From positions 2,418,837 to 2,482,836 of the forward strand of contig VYZI01000073.1 of NCBI GenBank assembly GCA_013397695.1: a stretch of DNA of 64,000 nt, read 5' to 3'. The notes under the pieces were generated by a model. The model did no database searches. It saw nothing but the letters and a program-made list of their open reading frames with translations, and was not told the DNA's origin. Position numbers and translations under genes: made by a program. This DNA comes from Centropus unirufus (Eukaryota > Chordata > Aves > Cuculiformes > Centropidae). The first letter of the stretch is position 1; the number at the start of each line of letters is the position of its first letter. This document shows, piece after piece, positions 50,851 to 64,000 of the stretch.

Positions 50851-53800
50851 ACAAACCCACTCAGATCAGAGGAGTAACACCTCGGCAGGCTAAAGCTTTT
50901 CTTAGCTAGGACACTCGCTTCTTGTTGACTGGATGCCACTGTGTAACCGAGGAATCGAGATGAATTGAGGGCAGAAAAGGGTTGAAGAAAGGTCTGTTCT
51001 GTAGCCAACTGGCCTAGGACCTCAGCAGATAGCGAGGGGACTGGACATGCATTCTTCCCCCTGCAAACGTCATTTCTCTTGTTAAGGGACCCTGTCAACA
51101 GGCTTAGCGCCTTCAGTATTGTATGACCCAAATTCTGCACATTTTTTGCAGAGGAAGGGTGGGTGGGTTATCAAGGCCAGAAGCATTGGAAGAAGCATTA
51201 AGGCTGAAGTCCACCAGCCTTTTTTTTGATACATTCCTGAGTGGACTGAGGTAATGGACAGTCAGAGCTGAAGGCTAGAATTATCTTCTTTGAAGGTTTT
51301 GTCACCAAAACCAAAAGGTTTTCAGGTTTAACCAATATGCTTGAACTTCCCTATGGTATTATCTTTACTTTAGAGCTCATATTTTCAGAAGATAACAACA
51401 GTGGAATAGGCAAATATCTTTGCTTGGGGTTGTTTGTGCAAAAATAGAGGAACACTTAAAGTGATTTTAAAAAAACTATATAATTTTCCTTATATTACAG
51501 AGTCTGCACAGTCATGGCACAGTCATGTTTTGGAAAGGGCTTATTTTGGCACAGTCATGTTTTGGAAGGGGCTTTATGACTTTACAGAAGATAATTTGAA
51601 AGAATTCAAATTATTGTCAATTAAAGGTTACTTGTTGCGCCATGCATTTCTGTAGTTATTGGACTTGTTTAACATCCAGCACCTCCAAATTCACCTGCTG
51701 AATTTGAGTCAAACCCTTTTTGAGGCCTCAAACTAGTTGGCGGCATCTCTTTAAATTTTCTACTGCACTGCTTTCATCAAGCTAAGCAACACAATAGTCA
51801 TTGCCACAAGAAGCTTAAAACATGCATATTTTATGAGTATTTCAGAGAACTACCACACAAAAGGAGAAGTAGGCTATGTCTACAGTATTATCACTTCACC
51901 TATTGTAACCTTCTCTAGGATTGTTTTAGATAAAAGGAAAGCTGCAGCCTATGATCACTGCAGAGCAGGGGCAGAGATCATAGGAAAGGGGAGGAAAATG
52001 ACGACTCACGGTGTTTGAGGACACTCCTTGTCACCTTGATGCATGCCATCTGATCATCAAACCCCATTCAGAGCTTTATTCTAAGGTTATTGATGGAGTA
52101 ATTCAGAGCATATTAACACCTAACACTTATTTCTGATTTTTTGGCTAAATTATATGAAATACTGGCTGTGTGGTTCCTGTATTTTGTTGACTCTGAATGA
52201 AGACTTGGGAAAGCTGAAAGTTATATAGGGTTCATAGTACCTATAGGATCCTTTATTCAGTTTGTTTCAAGCCCTGTGAAAACAGCTTTTCTCTTTAATG
52301 ACAATGAAGAGAAATGTTTACTAAAATGAAATGCAGTAGTTGCCTGTTTAAAAATAAAACAGCATGGTCTGCATCCTTTTAGTGTTTTGACTCCTAGAAT
52401 ATTTACAGGTTAATTCAACTATAAAGCACTGATGGGGTTATATGGAACAATATATAGAGTATGTTCTTGCATACAAACCTGAATGAAGACCTGCAGCAGT
52501 TGTTACCCATTGACAACGGTGGCAGCCAGGGTCAGGGGTGACCTCCACGCAAGATGGGGATGTTGTGTGCCGGGTGTTCTTTTGACCGGGCAGGTGAGCA
52601 GTGGAGCCAGCAGAGCTTGTTCCTGCTGCTGGGGCTGAGCGTTGCCAGGATCTGTGCCTCTTCCTGGGGGGCTGGGAGGGTAAACAAGCACCCTGTGAGG
52701 CTGTGAACCCCAATAATACAGTTGCTAGACTTACCTGTGTTGTGTCAATGAGGAAGATGACTTGGTTTGCATCATGTGTTGAACAAGAAGAGCTGCTTCT
52801 GCAGACTTTTTAAGAGTGGTGGCGGTCTTATTGCTGCCACAAACTGCTCAGGTGGCAGGAGGTGAACACCAGCATCACTGTTATACAGGGAAGAGATAAT
52901 ATAGGATCTCATTTTTGTGTTGAATAGCAGAATGGGTAACAGCTCCTAATGGAAATGAAGAGCCAATCATGACAGAAATGATCCCGGGGCTGATTGAAAT
53001 TATTCCCGTGTGGTCTGAGCAAGATTTATGATAATATACGAGCATGCAATTAATCTTGGGAGGCAGGGAGGGAAAAAAAGAACAATAAGGAAACTACCAC
53101 TACTTAAGTAACCTTAGCCTAGTGTAAAGGGGTGATGAAATGGAGAAGGAATAAGTGGCAAAAAGTAAAGGTGCTTTGCAACCAAGTTATCTACTAAAGC
53201 AAAAAAGAAAACACAGGCAGAATGCTGTGGGCTATAGTTCTTTCAGAAATCAATGTGATATCTTCATGTTGATATTTATTTAAACCTTGGTTCAAACACC
53301 ATAATAAGGCAAGAGGAATTTTTCCACTAACTTTAACAGTATTTTTCATAATATTTATTGTACAACTTTGGGGTATTTTTTTTTTAAATTTCATATACAC
53401 TAGTTAGAACTGAGAGAACTGAAAAATGTGTAGGTTGGTTTGTTTAGAAATGGACTTCTTAGGTATGTTTTTTTTTTTGAGTTGTTAACAAAATATGTTG
53501 GTAATTCTTGGTTTACCTCAACTTTTCTTCACAATTTAGCATTCCAAACTCAAGCCATCTATTGGTTTTCTTGAAACATGTTTCATTATGTGCTGTTATT
53601 TATATTATAAAGGTCTAACTATTAGGCATTTGTAATTTTTTTTGCACCATTATTTCTGTTGTAAACTGCCTGACTGGTTATATGTGGGAGAAAAGCAGTA
53701 TTTAAAACCAGAAAAATGAATTTAATAAGCAGTTTGCATATGGGAAGATTCACTGAAGCTTTTAATCTTTTCAGTGTAATTTGTGAAAAATGTGATGAAA

Positions 53801-56800
53801 CGATATCAAAATGTTCATGTAGCATTTTCAAACCATTCTTATGATAAAGGAGACGTGTATTTGGAATGACAGCTATTTATATTGCTAGATAGTAAAAGAA
53901 AGCACAATTTCTTATTTATGAAAGCAGTACAATGATCCTAATATAAATACTTCATTAATTTTTAGATAAGTGCTTTTTTTTAACCGAACAACTGGAAATG
54001 AAGAAGGAATATAAAATTTAAGTCCTTTTAAGGAAAGTCACTTTGAGAGAAGTATCAGCATTGTGTGCTTTCAGTCCACAGCCACTGAGAAATAAAATGA
54101 AAAATCATGTAATTTCCAGACAAAAAACCCCATCCTTAATTTCTCTGAAAGTGTAAATACATATCTGCTAATTAAAAATCTTATTAGAGTGTTATTAGAA
54201 TCTCCCGATACACCAAAAAGCAATTCCTGAATTCAAAGGGAAGGATAAGCAGAAATGCAAATTTGTATCAATATCTTCACTGGGAAGTGGAGCAGCACAT
54301 AAACCAAAGATATTTTAATCTGTCAGGAGCAATAATGGCAAACTTAATAGTGGTTTACTCAACCTTAAATTTTTATTTTTTTAATGAAAAGGTTGCCTTA
54401 GTGAGTTGACACTTCAGTTCCTGCGTTTTCTTGCTATTTATGCATTTCTGTTCTGACACTGAATCTCCTCCATAGAGAAGGCATCTAATAATTATAATAC
54501 TCTGGAAACTTACTAAGATGGAAGAGTCTCTGTGTCCGAGACTCTTGACTCCCATTTCTCCTAGAAATCTTTTCTAGGCATTGTTACACTGCTTAGGAGA
54601 CAGCAAAGGGAAGACAATAAAGACGTGGGGAAAGAGCAGGTGCTTCTTGCTAGGTTCTCGCTTTTAAACACAGCAAATCAATGTCTTGTGTGGAATCCAT
54701 CAGGAAGAAGAGATTAGAAAATATTATTTTTTATTTTTTTTTTGCCAAATCCATAGTCCATTCTCATATTAGTAATTGCAGCCTTGGTGAAGACTGGGGA
54801 CAGTCTGATTAATGATGTCTGTCTCAGCAGGGTGCTGTGAGGAAACAAGGGCTGGGAGAAAATTTCCAGTCATTCTCAAATGGAAAAAATGGAGGTCAAG
54901 GCTGCCTAGCTTGCTATTGAGGCTATAAACATGGAAAATGATGGATCACATGCTGCTGTGTTTCCTGGCTAGGTATAGGTTAGTGATGCTCAGTGAATTG
55001 TTTAGGCAACGTCGTATAATCTTTGGACAATCACTGCAGATGAGTGACCTGGTTGGGATAGATGCATGAATAAACCACAGTTCACTTGCTTATGGTAATT
55101 ACTAATGCTTTTTTTTTTGGTTGGGGGTGTGGAGAAGGATAGAGTATCTGGTGGTGAGGCCACTGGGTATATTTTGCTCAGGAAGCTGGTTTATGCTGGT
55201 TATAATTTAACAGTTAGGTATATAGTTGCTGCTTTGAACAACTCAGAACCCATACTGGGAAGGAGAAGTCGTGGCAGCAGTCGTAGGCATGGGTCTCCCC
55301 GAGTGCTGTGAAATAAAGCAGCTGATGGTTTGTAGGCAGCGGCTGGCTGGTGCTGTTGCCTTACTTGTGGTTGACTGAGAAGCAAATGGTCAATAATTAT
55401 TTTATTCTCCCTTTCTCAGAAAGTGTGATGTGTTGGGCCTCTGTCCTCTCAAGGCACCAGCAATCAGTTGGAGCCTATCTTCCTTCAACTGGTAGATGAT
55501 TGCAGAGACAATTCACGTCCTAATGTCACAACTTTTCCCTGTTGTACTTGACCTAAGTATTGATAGGGGATGCAAGAGCCATTCTTTGGACTAGCTATGG
55601 TGAGATTAACCTGTCTGCAGCTGCAGGTGGGAGCTATGGTGGAGAGAACAATCCTAAAACAAAGAATGCTTTTTCTGATGGTTTCTACTTTTAATCAGTA
55701 AAGTCTCAAATATATTAGAAACTAATATTTTTCTGCAGTGAATTCTTTATACGTGTCATACAGGTGTGACCATAGAGATGTACAAGCTCAATGACAACAG
55801 AATAATAGTGAGATTGAGCACTCTCTAATGGTGTTCAGCCCTGCCCTGGGATAAAGAGAGTCAGATTTTGGCAAATTTTGGGGCATAATCCAAGACCCCA
55901 GTGTTGCTGAGCTGTGGGTTTGCTTGGAAGTGTTTTGGAGCCAGCTGTCCAGGTTAGGTCAGGACAACCTGGCAGCTTGGCAAGTAATGAGCACAGAATC
56001 CAGGGTCTGTGAGTAATGGGAGTTGGGGAGGAAAATGTGTTACTCTTGGAGGTATTTCTGTTGTAATTGTAGCCTGGTTTCTCATGGAAAAGAAACATTT
56101 GCAACGGTAGTGTCTGCCTGTCAGGTCATCTCACGCCGAAAATCCTGAGGCAATTAGCCAATATAACAGTGGGATGGAGGTCACAAATATGTTACGGTCC
56201 TGCATGCTTTGTAAAGACAAAGGAGTGGAGGATAGTGAAAGCTCTCCATGAGGTGGAAGACATGGAGTGACTTCATCTGTTTCAGACAGCAGAAGTCACC
56301 CAAGTGCAGGAGATGTTGTAAATGTCCCAACCACGTGAGGTGATTTAAGTAGAGCTCACAGTGAAACATGAGGTGAAGCTGTTAGGAAACCAGACTTCCC
56401 CCATTGTACTGCCTATAGAATTTTTTTATAGATGGTAACAAAGGCATCTAGAGTAGCAAGAGAGATGTTCAATTTTGTTGTCACTCGCCCTTTATATACT
56501 CTAATGTCTAAAAGCAAGGACTTTATGTTCTGTCAATACTATAAAGCACTGCACAGTCTGGGCAGGCTGTTTGGAGAAAACCAATTACTAACAAAATTCG
56601 AGGGACAAAGCCTTGTGCCAGCCCATGAGCTTGCTGAATCCTTGCCTCCTAACCACAAAGGGTACCTCTGTAGATTGCTTTGATGAGGCTCTGTTCCTCT
56701 GTGGCCTTTTAACTAGTTGCTGTTCCAATAGCACAAAAATGGGTAGTAAAGCGCTACCCAAAGCAGCGTTTCAGTTGCCAGCTGCACCCCTGCTGTTGAT

Positions 56801-59800
56801 GCTTCCCGCTAGGGAGCCGTTCAGTTAAATGGTGCAGAGTCAGGCTGTGCTTTGCTTCTCTCCTATGCAATGACTGCAGCTCATTACCTCCCAGGTGAAA
56901 CTGGAGCTCTCTGCCTCAGCAGCCTGCTTCTGGATTCAGTGAATGAGTTGGGTTTATGACTGTTGATGGTGGGAGGCAGGGCCACTGGAGTGCTAGCCTA
57001 TTTTTAATCTATTATATTCACTTTTTGTTGCAGTCGCTGCTTCTGGAATTAATTGCTGGGCTTTCTTGGTCAATCTTGTTTTCAAATACTGCAGTAGGGA
57101 GTTGAAAAACACAGGAAAGGAAGGGAGAGCAACACTACAGATAAAAATATGCATTAAAAATCTTTCTTATGAATCCTCAGAAATGACACAGTAATCCTAG
57201 ATGTAATGTTCAAGTAGTGCTTGCAGCTCTCCATTTATCCATTTTAAAAGTGTATAGCTAAATAGCTAAGTATCCAGAACTTAAAAACATTAATAAAAGA
57301 AAGGGAAAAATACTGATTTGCTTGCTTCTCTGCTGTAGCAGCTTTTTAGATAAAGCAGACTGGACACTTTTAATTATCTTTGTAAGATACATTCGGAAAT
57401 TCATCAAACTCTTACCTATTATTCTGAGCCATTTTTACAAAATATGTAAATCCTTCAATTTCTATGGAGATGAGTGGTGACAAATAATTACAAATGTAAG
57501 CTAGGATCAAGTGTTTCTGCAAAGAAAAGCCTGTGCTCTCCCAGGGCATCTGCAGCTCAAAAATGCCTGAATCCGGGCTGCCCAGTGAGAGGTTCCTTGG
57601 CATTCATCTCCTAGTAGGCTAATCCTGCACTGACAACACTTAAGAAGTAATCTTTTTTATTCATTTTCATTCAGCCTTCATTGTAACCTATTTAATACAG
57701 AGGCAACAACTAAAGCGAAAAATCACACGCTCAGCTTGTCCTGTTACTCTAAAGCCAATGCAGAAACTGAGGAAGCTGGTTCACGTGGAGCAATTTCACA
57801 TGGATTTAAGGTAGCTGCAGGCAAAGAATGGGCAGAGTGAAAAAAAAAAAAACATTCTCAGATTCTGTCCCCAGGCATAGTTTCATACTTCTGCACGTGG
57901 TGCTATTTGCAGCACGTTTTCACAGGTCCCAGGTGGGAGAAGCACTTCCCACAGAGCCCTTGGGAGCTCTTATTGTGATGGTGCTCTACCAGGTTGCATG
58001 CTTCAGTTTCTAATCCTCTTGGAGGTTATCAGCTTTCCATTAGCAACCGCTCTGGAGCCACAAAAAAGTGCTGAAAATGTGGTAATGCAGAGTGCTTGAG
58101 AGTAAGTGCATTGGGAAGCTGTCAGAAGGGTTCATTGGGAGCTGGTTCATTCTGCCTGAGGATGCCCAGCTTCTCCAGTCAACCTAAACATGCTTCTGAG
58201 TTAGTGTCCTTCTTTTTAACCTAAGTTTCTCTGAAAAAAAAAAAAAAGTTAACTCACATGTACCTTCTTGATGATTTCTTTGATAATTCCTAAGCATTCC
58301 ATGTGTCCCGTGTTACAGGCAAGAGTAGTGTGAGTGGGTTTGCCCTTCGTATCAAAAGTGATAATAGGTTTGCTTTTAGTTATACCAAACTGAATTAACA
58401 AAGGAAAGCAAAAGGAGAGAAAGGCAAGAAATAGAAGACACTAAAACAAACTGGAAAACAATGGGGAGAGTGGAAGAAGAGCAGAGTAATCCTGCAGGGT
58501 GCAAAAACATGTCTTCCAGGAGGTGAGGACAGGTAGCAGAGGAGCCAGCATTAGGTGGGAAAGCCCAGGATGAGCATCTTCCAGAGCTGATGAATTCCAG
58601 CACTGAACTGCCTCACCCTTGCCTGCTTCTCAGAACTGTGAATTCCTTGGACAGGGATCATGTGTCTCTGCCATCCAGCACTCCTGTGAGTGCTATTAAA
58701 AATTTCAGTGGTCTAGTGAAATGTGAAAACCTAGAGGGCACCTTGAACAGGAGAGAATTTTGTGAAAAAAAAAATGAAACCCCAAAACAAAACAGGAGGT
58801 GTTTGGGTGTGAGGAAATGGTAAGTAAATGTTACACTACAACTCTACCCCACTAGTATCAATGAATCGCTTAATTAAAGTGCTGCCATGAGGCATGGAAA
58901 CACCAGGGAGGTGTGAGTGTGAATGGATCAGTGTCTGGTAGCTAAAGGGGGCATCTGAGGGGTGAGATCCTTCTTCTAATGTACATTTAGGGACTTGAAC
59001 TAAAATGCCCAGAGATTGGTATCTTGCATTGTTCTGGCCAAATCTGAGAGAAACCACTCCCAGAACAATTTTGAGTGCTTGAGCGGCCCCTGGGGATGCA
59101 AGATGCAAGTTTGGGTTCTTTGACACAAGGGAAGGACTGGGACCCGGGACACCTACTGCACCACAGTAGGTGTAGGTACTCCTGGTTTTTCAGTGCCCAA
59201 TGGGAGACTACTATTCCTGCAACTATTTTTGTACCCATGTTTTAATCATAAAGAATTTAAACTTTCTCCTTCACCGGTGTTTCTCACTGGAGTGGATTAA
59301 GATGACTAAGTGGTATAAATATGACCCGAACAATCCTTATTCTGCAAAAAAATGGTTGAGAAGTACCTGTTTAGCCGTGCATGTGGTAGTTCTAGAGCTT
59401 TCCTTAAGCTCATAACTTGTTGCTGTAGTTTAGCAAACTAGGAATGGTCCCAGTTTTTCAATGAAGTCCTAGATCTCCTCTTCTTAATTAGCATTTGAAA
59501 TTTTGTGATATATCCATCACATGACATGGATAAGTTAAGGTAAAAAATGCTGACAGGCAGAGCTGATGTACTTGCCTTGGACAGGGCAGGCAGTGGCTGG
59601 GCAAGGCGAGGGGTGTGGGAAGGGACCTCAGTTTGATCTGCTGGTTAAAAGGACTGCAAAAAAAATATGTGGGGATAGCTGGAGGTGGTGCCTTCCACTT
59701 GGAGAAGGATGGTCATGGTCCCTGTGTGGTCAGCAGGGACGCCTGCTTGGCTGGCAGCTGGAGTGCAAAGGCAAGTGCCCCAAACCTCCGTCAAGCAGGA

Positions 59801-62800
59801 GGAATGGGAGAGCACAGGGGAGGTCAGGAGCAACCATGACTTTAGTTTTCCATGCACAGGTTTGGCTTCTCTTTGAAACTGAACTTTTTCCTCTCACTTG
59901 TATTGAAACAAATAATACTCAAATCTTCTGGGTATGCTTTTTAGCAAGGATTTTGTCTTGTTAGAAGTGAGGAGGACAGTGGACCACAGCCTTTGTCACA
60001 GGGTGGGCCTCATGCTGTCAGGCCATTTATTACCTCCTTGTGATCCATATTAAATAGGGCAGAAAATAACATTGTGCTATGCTAGGTATTTTTTGGCAGG
60101 AAAAAATGTGTTTCTCTAATGGCCTTCCCCTGGTTAGAAGCTGTAGAACTACATTCTTGTAATTAATATTTAATTAGACACTAATAGCGCTTTATGCAGA
60201 ATTCAGATGTGCTGGTGAGACCTGGCTGTGCATCTCAGGGCTTTGGGCTATTGTGCTGCTTAGAGAACTATCGTGTGTGCGTCTTTTAAAGGGTTACACT
60301 GACAGATACCTCTGTTTGCATCTCTGCAGTCAATGTAGAGGAAATATATCAAAACATAGGTAAACATGACTGCAAGTTGTTTTGCTCTATGCAATTTTGC
60401 AATGCTAACAGCCAAATAAGACTTTCTGGGGCCACAGTTCCTTCAGAACATTGGACAGCATTTTTAAGAAAATATCATGATTATTGAAGTGGAACTGGGA
60501 CTTACTGTTTCATTTTAAAATTTTACCTACAAAATCGAAGGGTTATAAAAATTACAGTCAGTTTCTCTTTCTTTTCTCTCTCCTCTGACCATTGAATCTC
60601 TTAACTGTGCCCTCAGGCAGTATGGCTTGATCTCTTGTGTACCTGAGAATAAAACTTTGGACTGCACCACTGAATAGAAAACCTGAAAGCCAAGCCAGGA
60701 TTAAAATCTTTGGTGAAATTAAATTGAAAGTTACGTGTGTATAATTAAGAATTATAATGGGGAAAGTCAATCTTCCTGGTGAAACGAGTGTTGACACACT
60801 AGATATTGCCTTTCAGGTTTGAATGAAAGCGCTTATAATGTTTTTCTTCAGTTGTCATTCAACTCGGTGTTAATTACACTGTAGGGTTTCCCCAATGACA
60901 TGTTTGTTGAGCTGCATGTAAGTGACAAGATGATTATGTCTAAATGATTGGTAAATGTGTTGGCTTTGAGGGCTTAAATATTTGTATAAATGATTCGTTC
61001 GAGAGCTGAGGAACATTTGACATCTCCACAGATAACAGGATAGCAGCTTTGTTATGCACCTTATTTTAGGGCTACACTTTGATGGTCATGATCATTTTGG
61101 CAGTTTCCTACTCCTAAGCAACCGCGAAAATCCAAGGGACTGTTTCAGAGAAAGAAGCAAACCAGTACAGAGAAGATGACAGACTCTTGTGCAAAGAAAG
61201 AATTTCTGTTGTAGTTTTCAGACATATGCAGCTATGATGCCTACTTTTCAACAGAGGAGAAAATGTTCCTGAAGTCGCTATCTTCAAGTGGGGTGTGCCT
61301 TTTCCCTCTGTGAAAGTGGTAACTTGTTTGGACACTAAGTTGAATAGAATTTTGCAAAGTTATTTTAAAGGAGGAAATTTTGTGGTAAACATCCTGATTG
61401 AGATCTGTGTGATCTTAATAGGAGCAATATTTTAACTACTTTAATTTCTAAGGAGTGTCTGACACATTCAGTTACGGAGATGCGTGTAATGAATGTGAAT
61501 GCCAGGATGATGGTCTGAAAACATTTAGCAACTTCCCCTCAATTTTTCCGTAAATTAAGAAGCATGTCTTAGACCAGAAAGATAAGTGGCATAAATGAAT
61601 ATGTGAAGCATGGCAGAGAGCTTTAACTGGCACCGTTTCAGGTTGCACAGGTAGAGGAACCTCCCAGGGAAGCCAACAGGGCTGCAGGCAGGAGGGGGAA
61701 AGGGCAAACCCAACCTGTGTGCTGCAGAAGGTGGCCTTTCCAAGCCAGTGGGCAGTTTGCATGAAAGGTAAGTTAGGACGTGAAAAATGTGATGGGTTTA
61801 CACAATAAAAGGAGACGATGCTATCAGGAGAGAGATTTGGGTGATTATTCCAACAGTGACATTCTCATAGCTCAGCTGTGAGTTACTGCTGCGTAAAAAT
61901 TGGCTGTTTTACTGAAAGTGAAAAGGTGGCTCTGGGCTGTCAGAAGTGCTGCCAGTGGAAGTGCTTTTTGAGACAGAGGCTTTTTGCAAACCTAATAACC
62001 ATTTTGGTTGTCCAGGTGAAGCCTGTGGCACAGCATTATGTTCTGAGCCGGCTTTTTCTGTAATCTCAGGTGATGCTATAAATAGATATTCCAAAGAATC
62101 TTTGGTTTTTGAGGAAGAGCCTATCTTTGAGTCCTACCAGCCAAGTTCAAGCTGTGTCCATAGTTTCTCTGGTATTTATTATGGTGAATAGGGCGTTAAC
62201 AGTGTCCTGTTATCATACAATCATATAACTCTCTTCTCCCTCAAGGATCCCACAGTCCGCTTTATTGACTTCAAGAATAACTCGGGGATTTTTTTTCTAC
62301 CTTCTAGCACTGAAATCCCACTGTTTGTGTGGTAAAACTTGGCAAATGGTTGGCATCTGAAGGGAAGTTTACACTTAACAGTAAGGAGAGGGTCTTGCTG
62401 AAACTGTGGATTGAAAAACATGATTTGAGGATGAAACAGTTACAGGAAAGTATCACTGATAAAGCTGGACTTTGAGGACCTGGGAAATCCTGTGGCTAAA
62501 TGAGGGTTTGCTAGTGTCTTTTTGGAATCTGCTGGAAGCTGGCATTGCGGGTGCACCTGAAGCTACGGTGGCCTTCATTCTTTATGCTTTAGATCTTCTT
62601 AATAGGCTCAACAAACAAATTTATATTAAAGGAATCAAGTTGAAGTATAAAAGAATAAAGCGTGAAGTGTAATGGGTGTGATTCTAGCATCACTAGCCAA
62701 TAATTTCAGTGAGATGACTGAAAGCACTACGGTTGCTGGAATTTTGTTGTATTTAAAATAAAGGCAAATGAGAACAGAATTTAATCCATCTCATTTTGTC

Positions 62801-64000
62801 TTCCATGAGTCTGTTACAATAAACTTCAGGCGACAGAGATCAGATAAGTCTTTTGTTCTGTGCAGCTCTGAGCACATTATTGTGATTCTGAAAATAACCA
62901 CTAATTTCCTGAAGAATTCTCTCTTTTTTTATGAACTGCTGTGTATTTTCAGCTGATTTTGACATTATGCCACTAAAGGCATTTGCCTATGAGGATAAAT
63001 GGATTTGGAAGATTTAGAGATTACAAGGCTGAAGAAGGAGTGTGCGTTAGGAAGATGCTGGCTGGGGTTTCTGGGATAAGAAGATGCACTAAATTCCACA
63101 CCCACCCCCCATTGTTAATTTTCATGTGAGACAAACTAAAATAAAAGGAGCTTAGCTACAGTTTTCTGATGGAAAGAGGTCTTCATGAAAATATGAGTTC
63201 AGGTGACGTGATTTTTTTGAGTGCACATTATCAGCTCTGTTGAACTTGGTGCAGGAAGGCAAGGAGACCATCCCAGTAAATGGCTGGGCTGCAACCCCTC
63301 TCTACTCCCCTGTCTACTCCTGTCTTCTGACTATAGACTCATTCCCAACTTCTCCTACCAGGTTTCATATTTATATTAGATTGTGCCTACATGGTGTTGG
63401 AATTTTGCTTGGTACTGTAATATTTAGAAGTTTCTCCTTGCCAAACCATCCTTCAATCCAAATTCTGCCTTGAGTATAAGAAATAGTCCATGAGGATACT
63501 GGCTGAGCAAGCCAGCAGTTACCAATTAGAACAACAATATTGAAATCTGCTGTTTTGTAACCTAGAGATATTAAATTGAAAATAAACAGGTGATATTCAC
63601 TAAGGGAGAATTCAGACAGGACGTTATGTTGCAAAGTGACTGCATTAATACATTACACCATAGAGCTGTTACTGAAATGAACCTGAAATTTTGTAAAAAA
63701 TGTGTTGGTTATTATTAATGTCATTAATAGATGTGATTAGTGGTACTGTATTTTAAATTCCTTGTAGTTCAAACACAGATACATTGTTGCTTAAATGGTG
63801 AACTTAAAACCTAGTTGTTATTCCTGTTATTTTCAATGCAGTTTTACATGCAAATGCGGTTTTTTTGGTAGCTAAGAATTAATTATGTATTCTTTTGTAT
63901 TAACTTTATATGGTTTGTATTTATGTGATTTTATGTAATTTTTTTTTTTCTAAATTAACGGGAGTATTTACTTTTATTACTAAGAGATTAGAGCAAGATG
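50851..64000 (+). other. GPR158 intron 2, segment e (continues past the window)
   Basis: This is AT-rich intron to the right edge. It contains a run of 14 A at 58234-58247. Stretches at 52920-53060, 60170-60370 and 60820-61060 have few homopolymers and several homeodomain-like TAAT/ATTA cores, and are discussed as candidate conserved noncoding elements. No exon, RNA gene or clear mobile element was recognised. Frames such as 58836-59126 (-) and 59566-59964 (+) lack motifs and are taken as chance. Confidence 0.6.
51516..51575 (+). repeat. Tandem duplication, 32-bp unit, about two copies
   Basis: GGCACAGTCATGTTTTGGAA starts at 51516 and again at 51548. The unit is 32 bases (…AAGGGCTTATTTT), with the second copy slightly truncated and one base different. 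A shorter CACAGTCATG-type echo precedes it at about 51507. This is a simple local duplication within the intron. Confidence 0.85.

Noticed and set aside
1..64000. CRISPR arrays, bacterial operons, phage or novel defence systems
   Set aside because: There are no regularly spaced repeats, no dense coding and no bacterial-type genes. The window is a vertebrate intron-rich locus.
1..64000. tRNA, snRNA or rRNA genes
   Set aside because: No cloverleaf with A and B boxes and no recognisable snRNA or rRNA sequence was seen on either strand. The tRNA-like words near 50806 belong to a SINE-like piece.

Overview
The window is vertebrate nuclear DNA, almost certainly from a bird. It holds the 5' end of one gene, GPR158, on the + strand, followed by long introns. 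Three things point to a bird or other sauropsid. Exon 1 has a GC-rich CpG island and clear but diverged homology to mammalian GPR158. The interspersed repeats are mainly decayed CR1-type LINEs. There is an Hsmar1-like mariner of the kind known in chicken as Galluhop. Repeat density is low, as is usual in birds. The exact species cannot be read from the sequence.

Layout: 1-77 is 5' UTR inside a CpG island. 78-943 is coding exon 1, with a signal peptide and most of the extracellular Cache domain (residues 1-288 plus two bases of codon 289). 944-11135 is intron 1, containing an old antisense CR1 at 4696-5115. 11136-11241 is coding exon 2 (to residue 324), preceded by a run of 23 T at its splice acceptor. 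From 11242 to the end, about 52.8 kb, is intron 2. I found no third coding exon; the exon that should follow begins near the motif CMPIKGLGF in the human protein.

Intron 2 contains a CR1 fragment in sense orientation (20640-21355), a mariner element with both ends and its TA duplication (32849-34109, minus strand, transposase broken), an ancient L3/CR1 3' end (40228-40512), a MIR-type SINE with a possible second SINE piece beside it (50548-50850), a small tandem duplication (51516-51575) and weaker traces of old repeats. Most other open reading frames are short, lack family similarity and lie in intron, so they are not annotated as genes.

GPR158 is an orphan-type class C receptor of neurons. 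It binds RGS7-Gbeta5 and has been reported as a metabotropic glycine receptor. The two exons here supply the ligand-facing part, and the residues I recall as contacting glycine are all present. I found no sign of a previously undescribed system. The points most worth a second look are the exon 1 donor that itself writes a stop codon, the extreme poly-T acceptor, the boundary-complete mariner, and several stretches that could be conserved noncoding elements.
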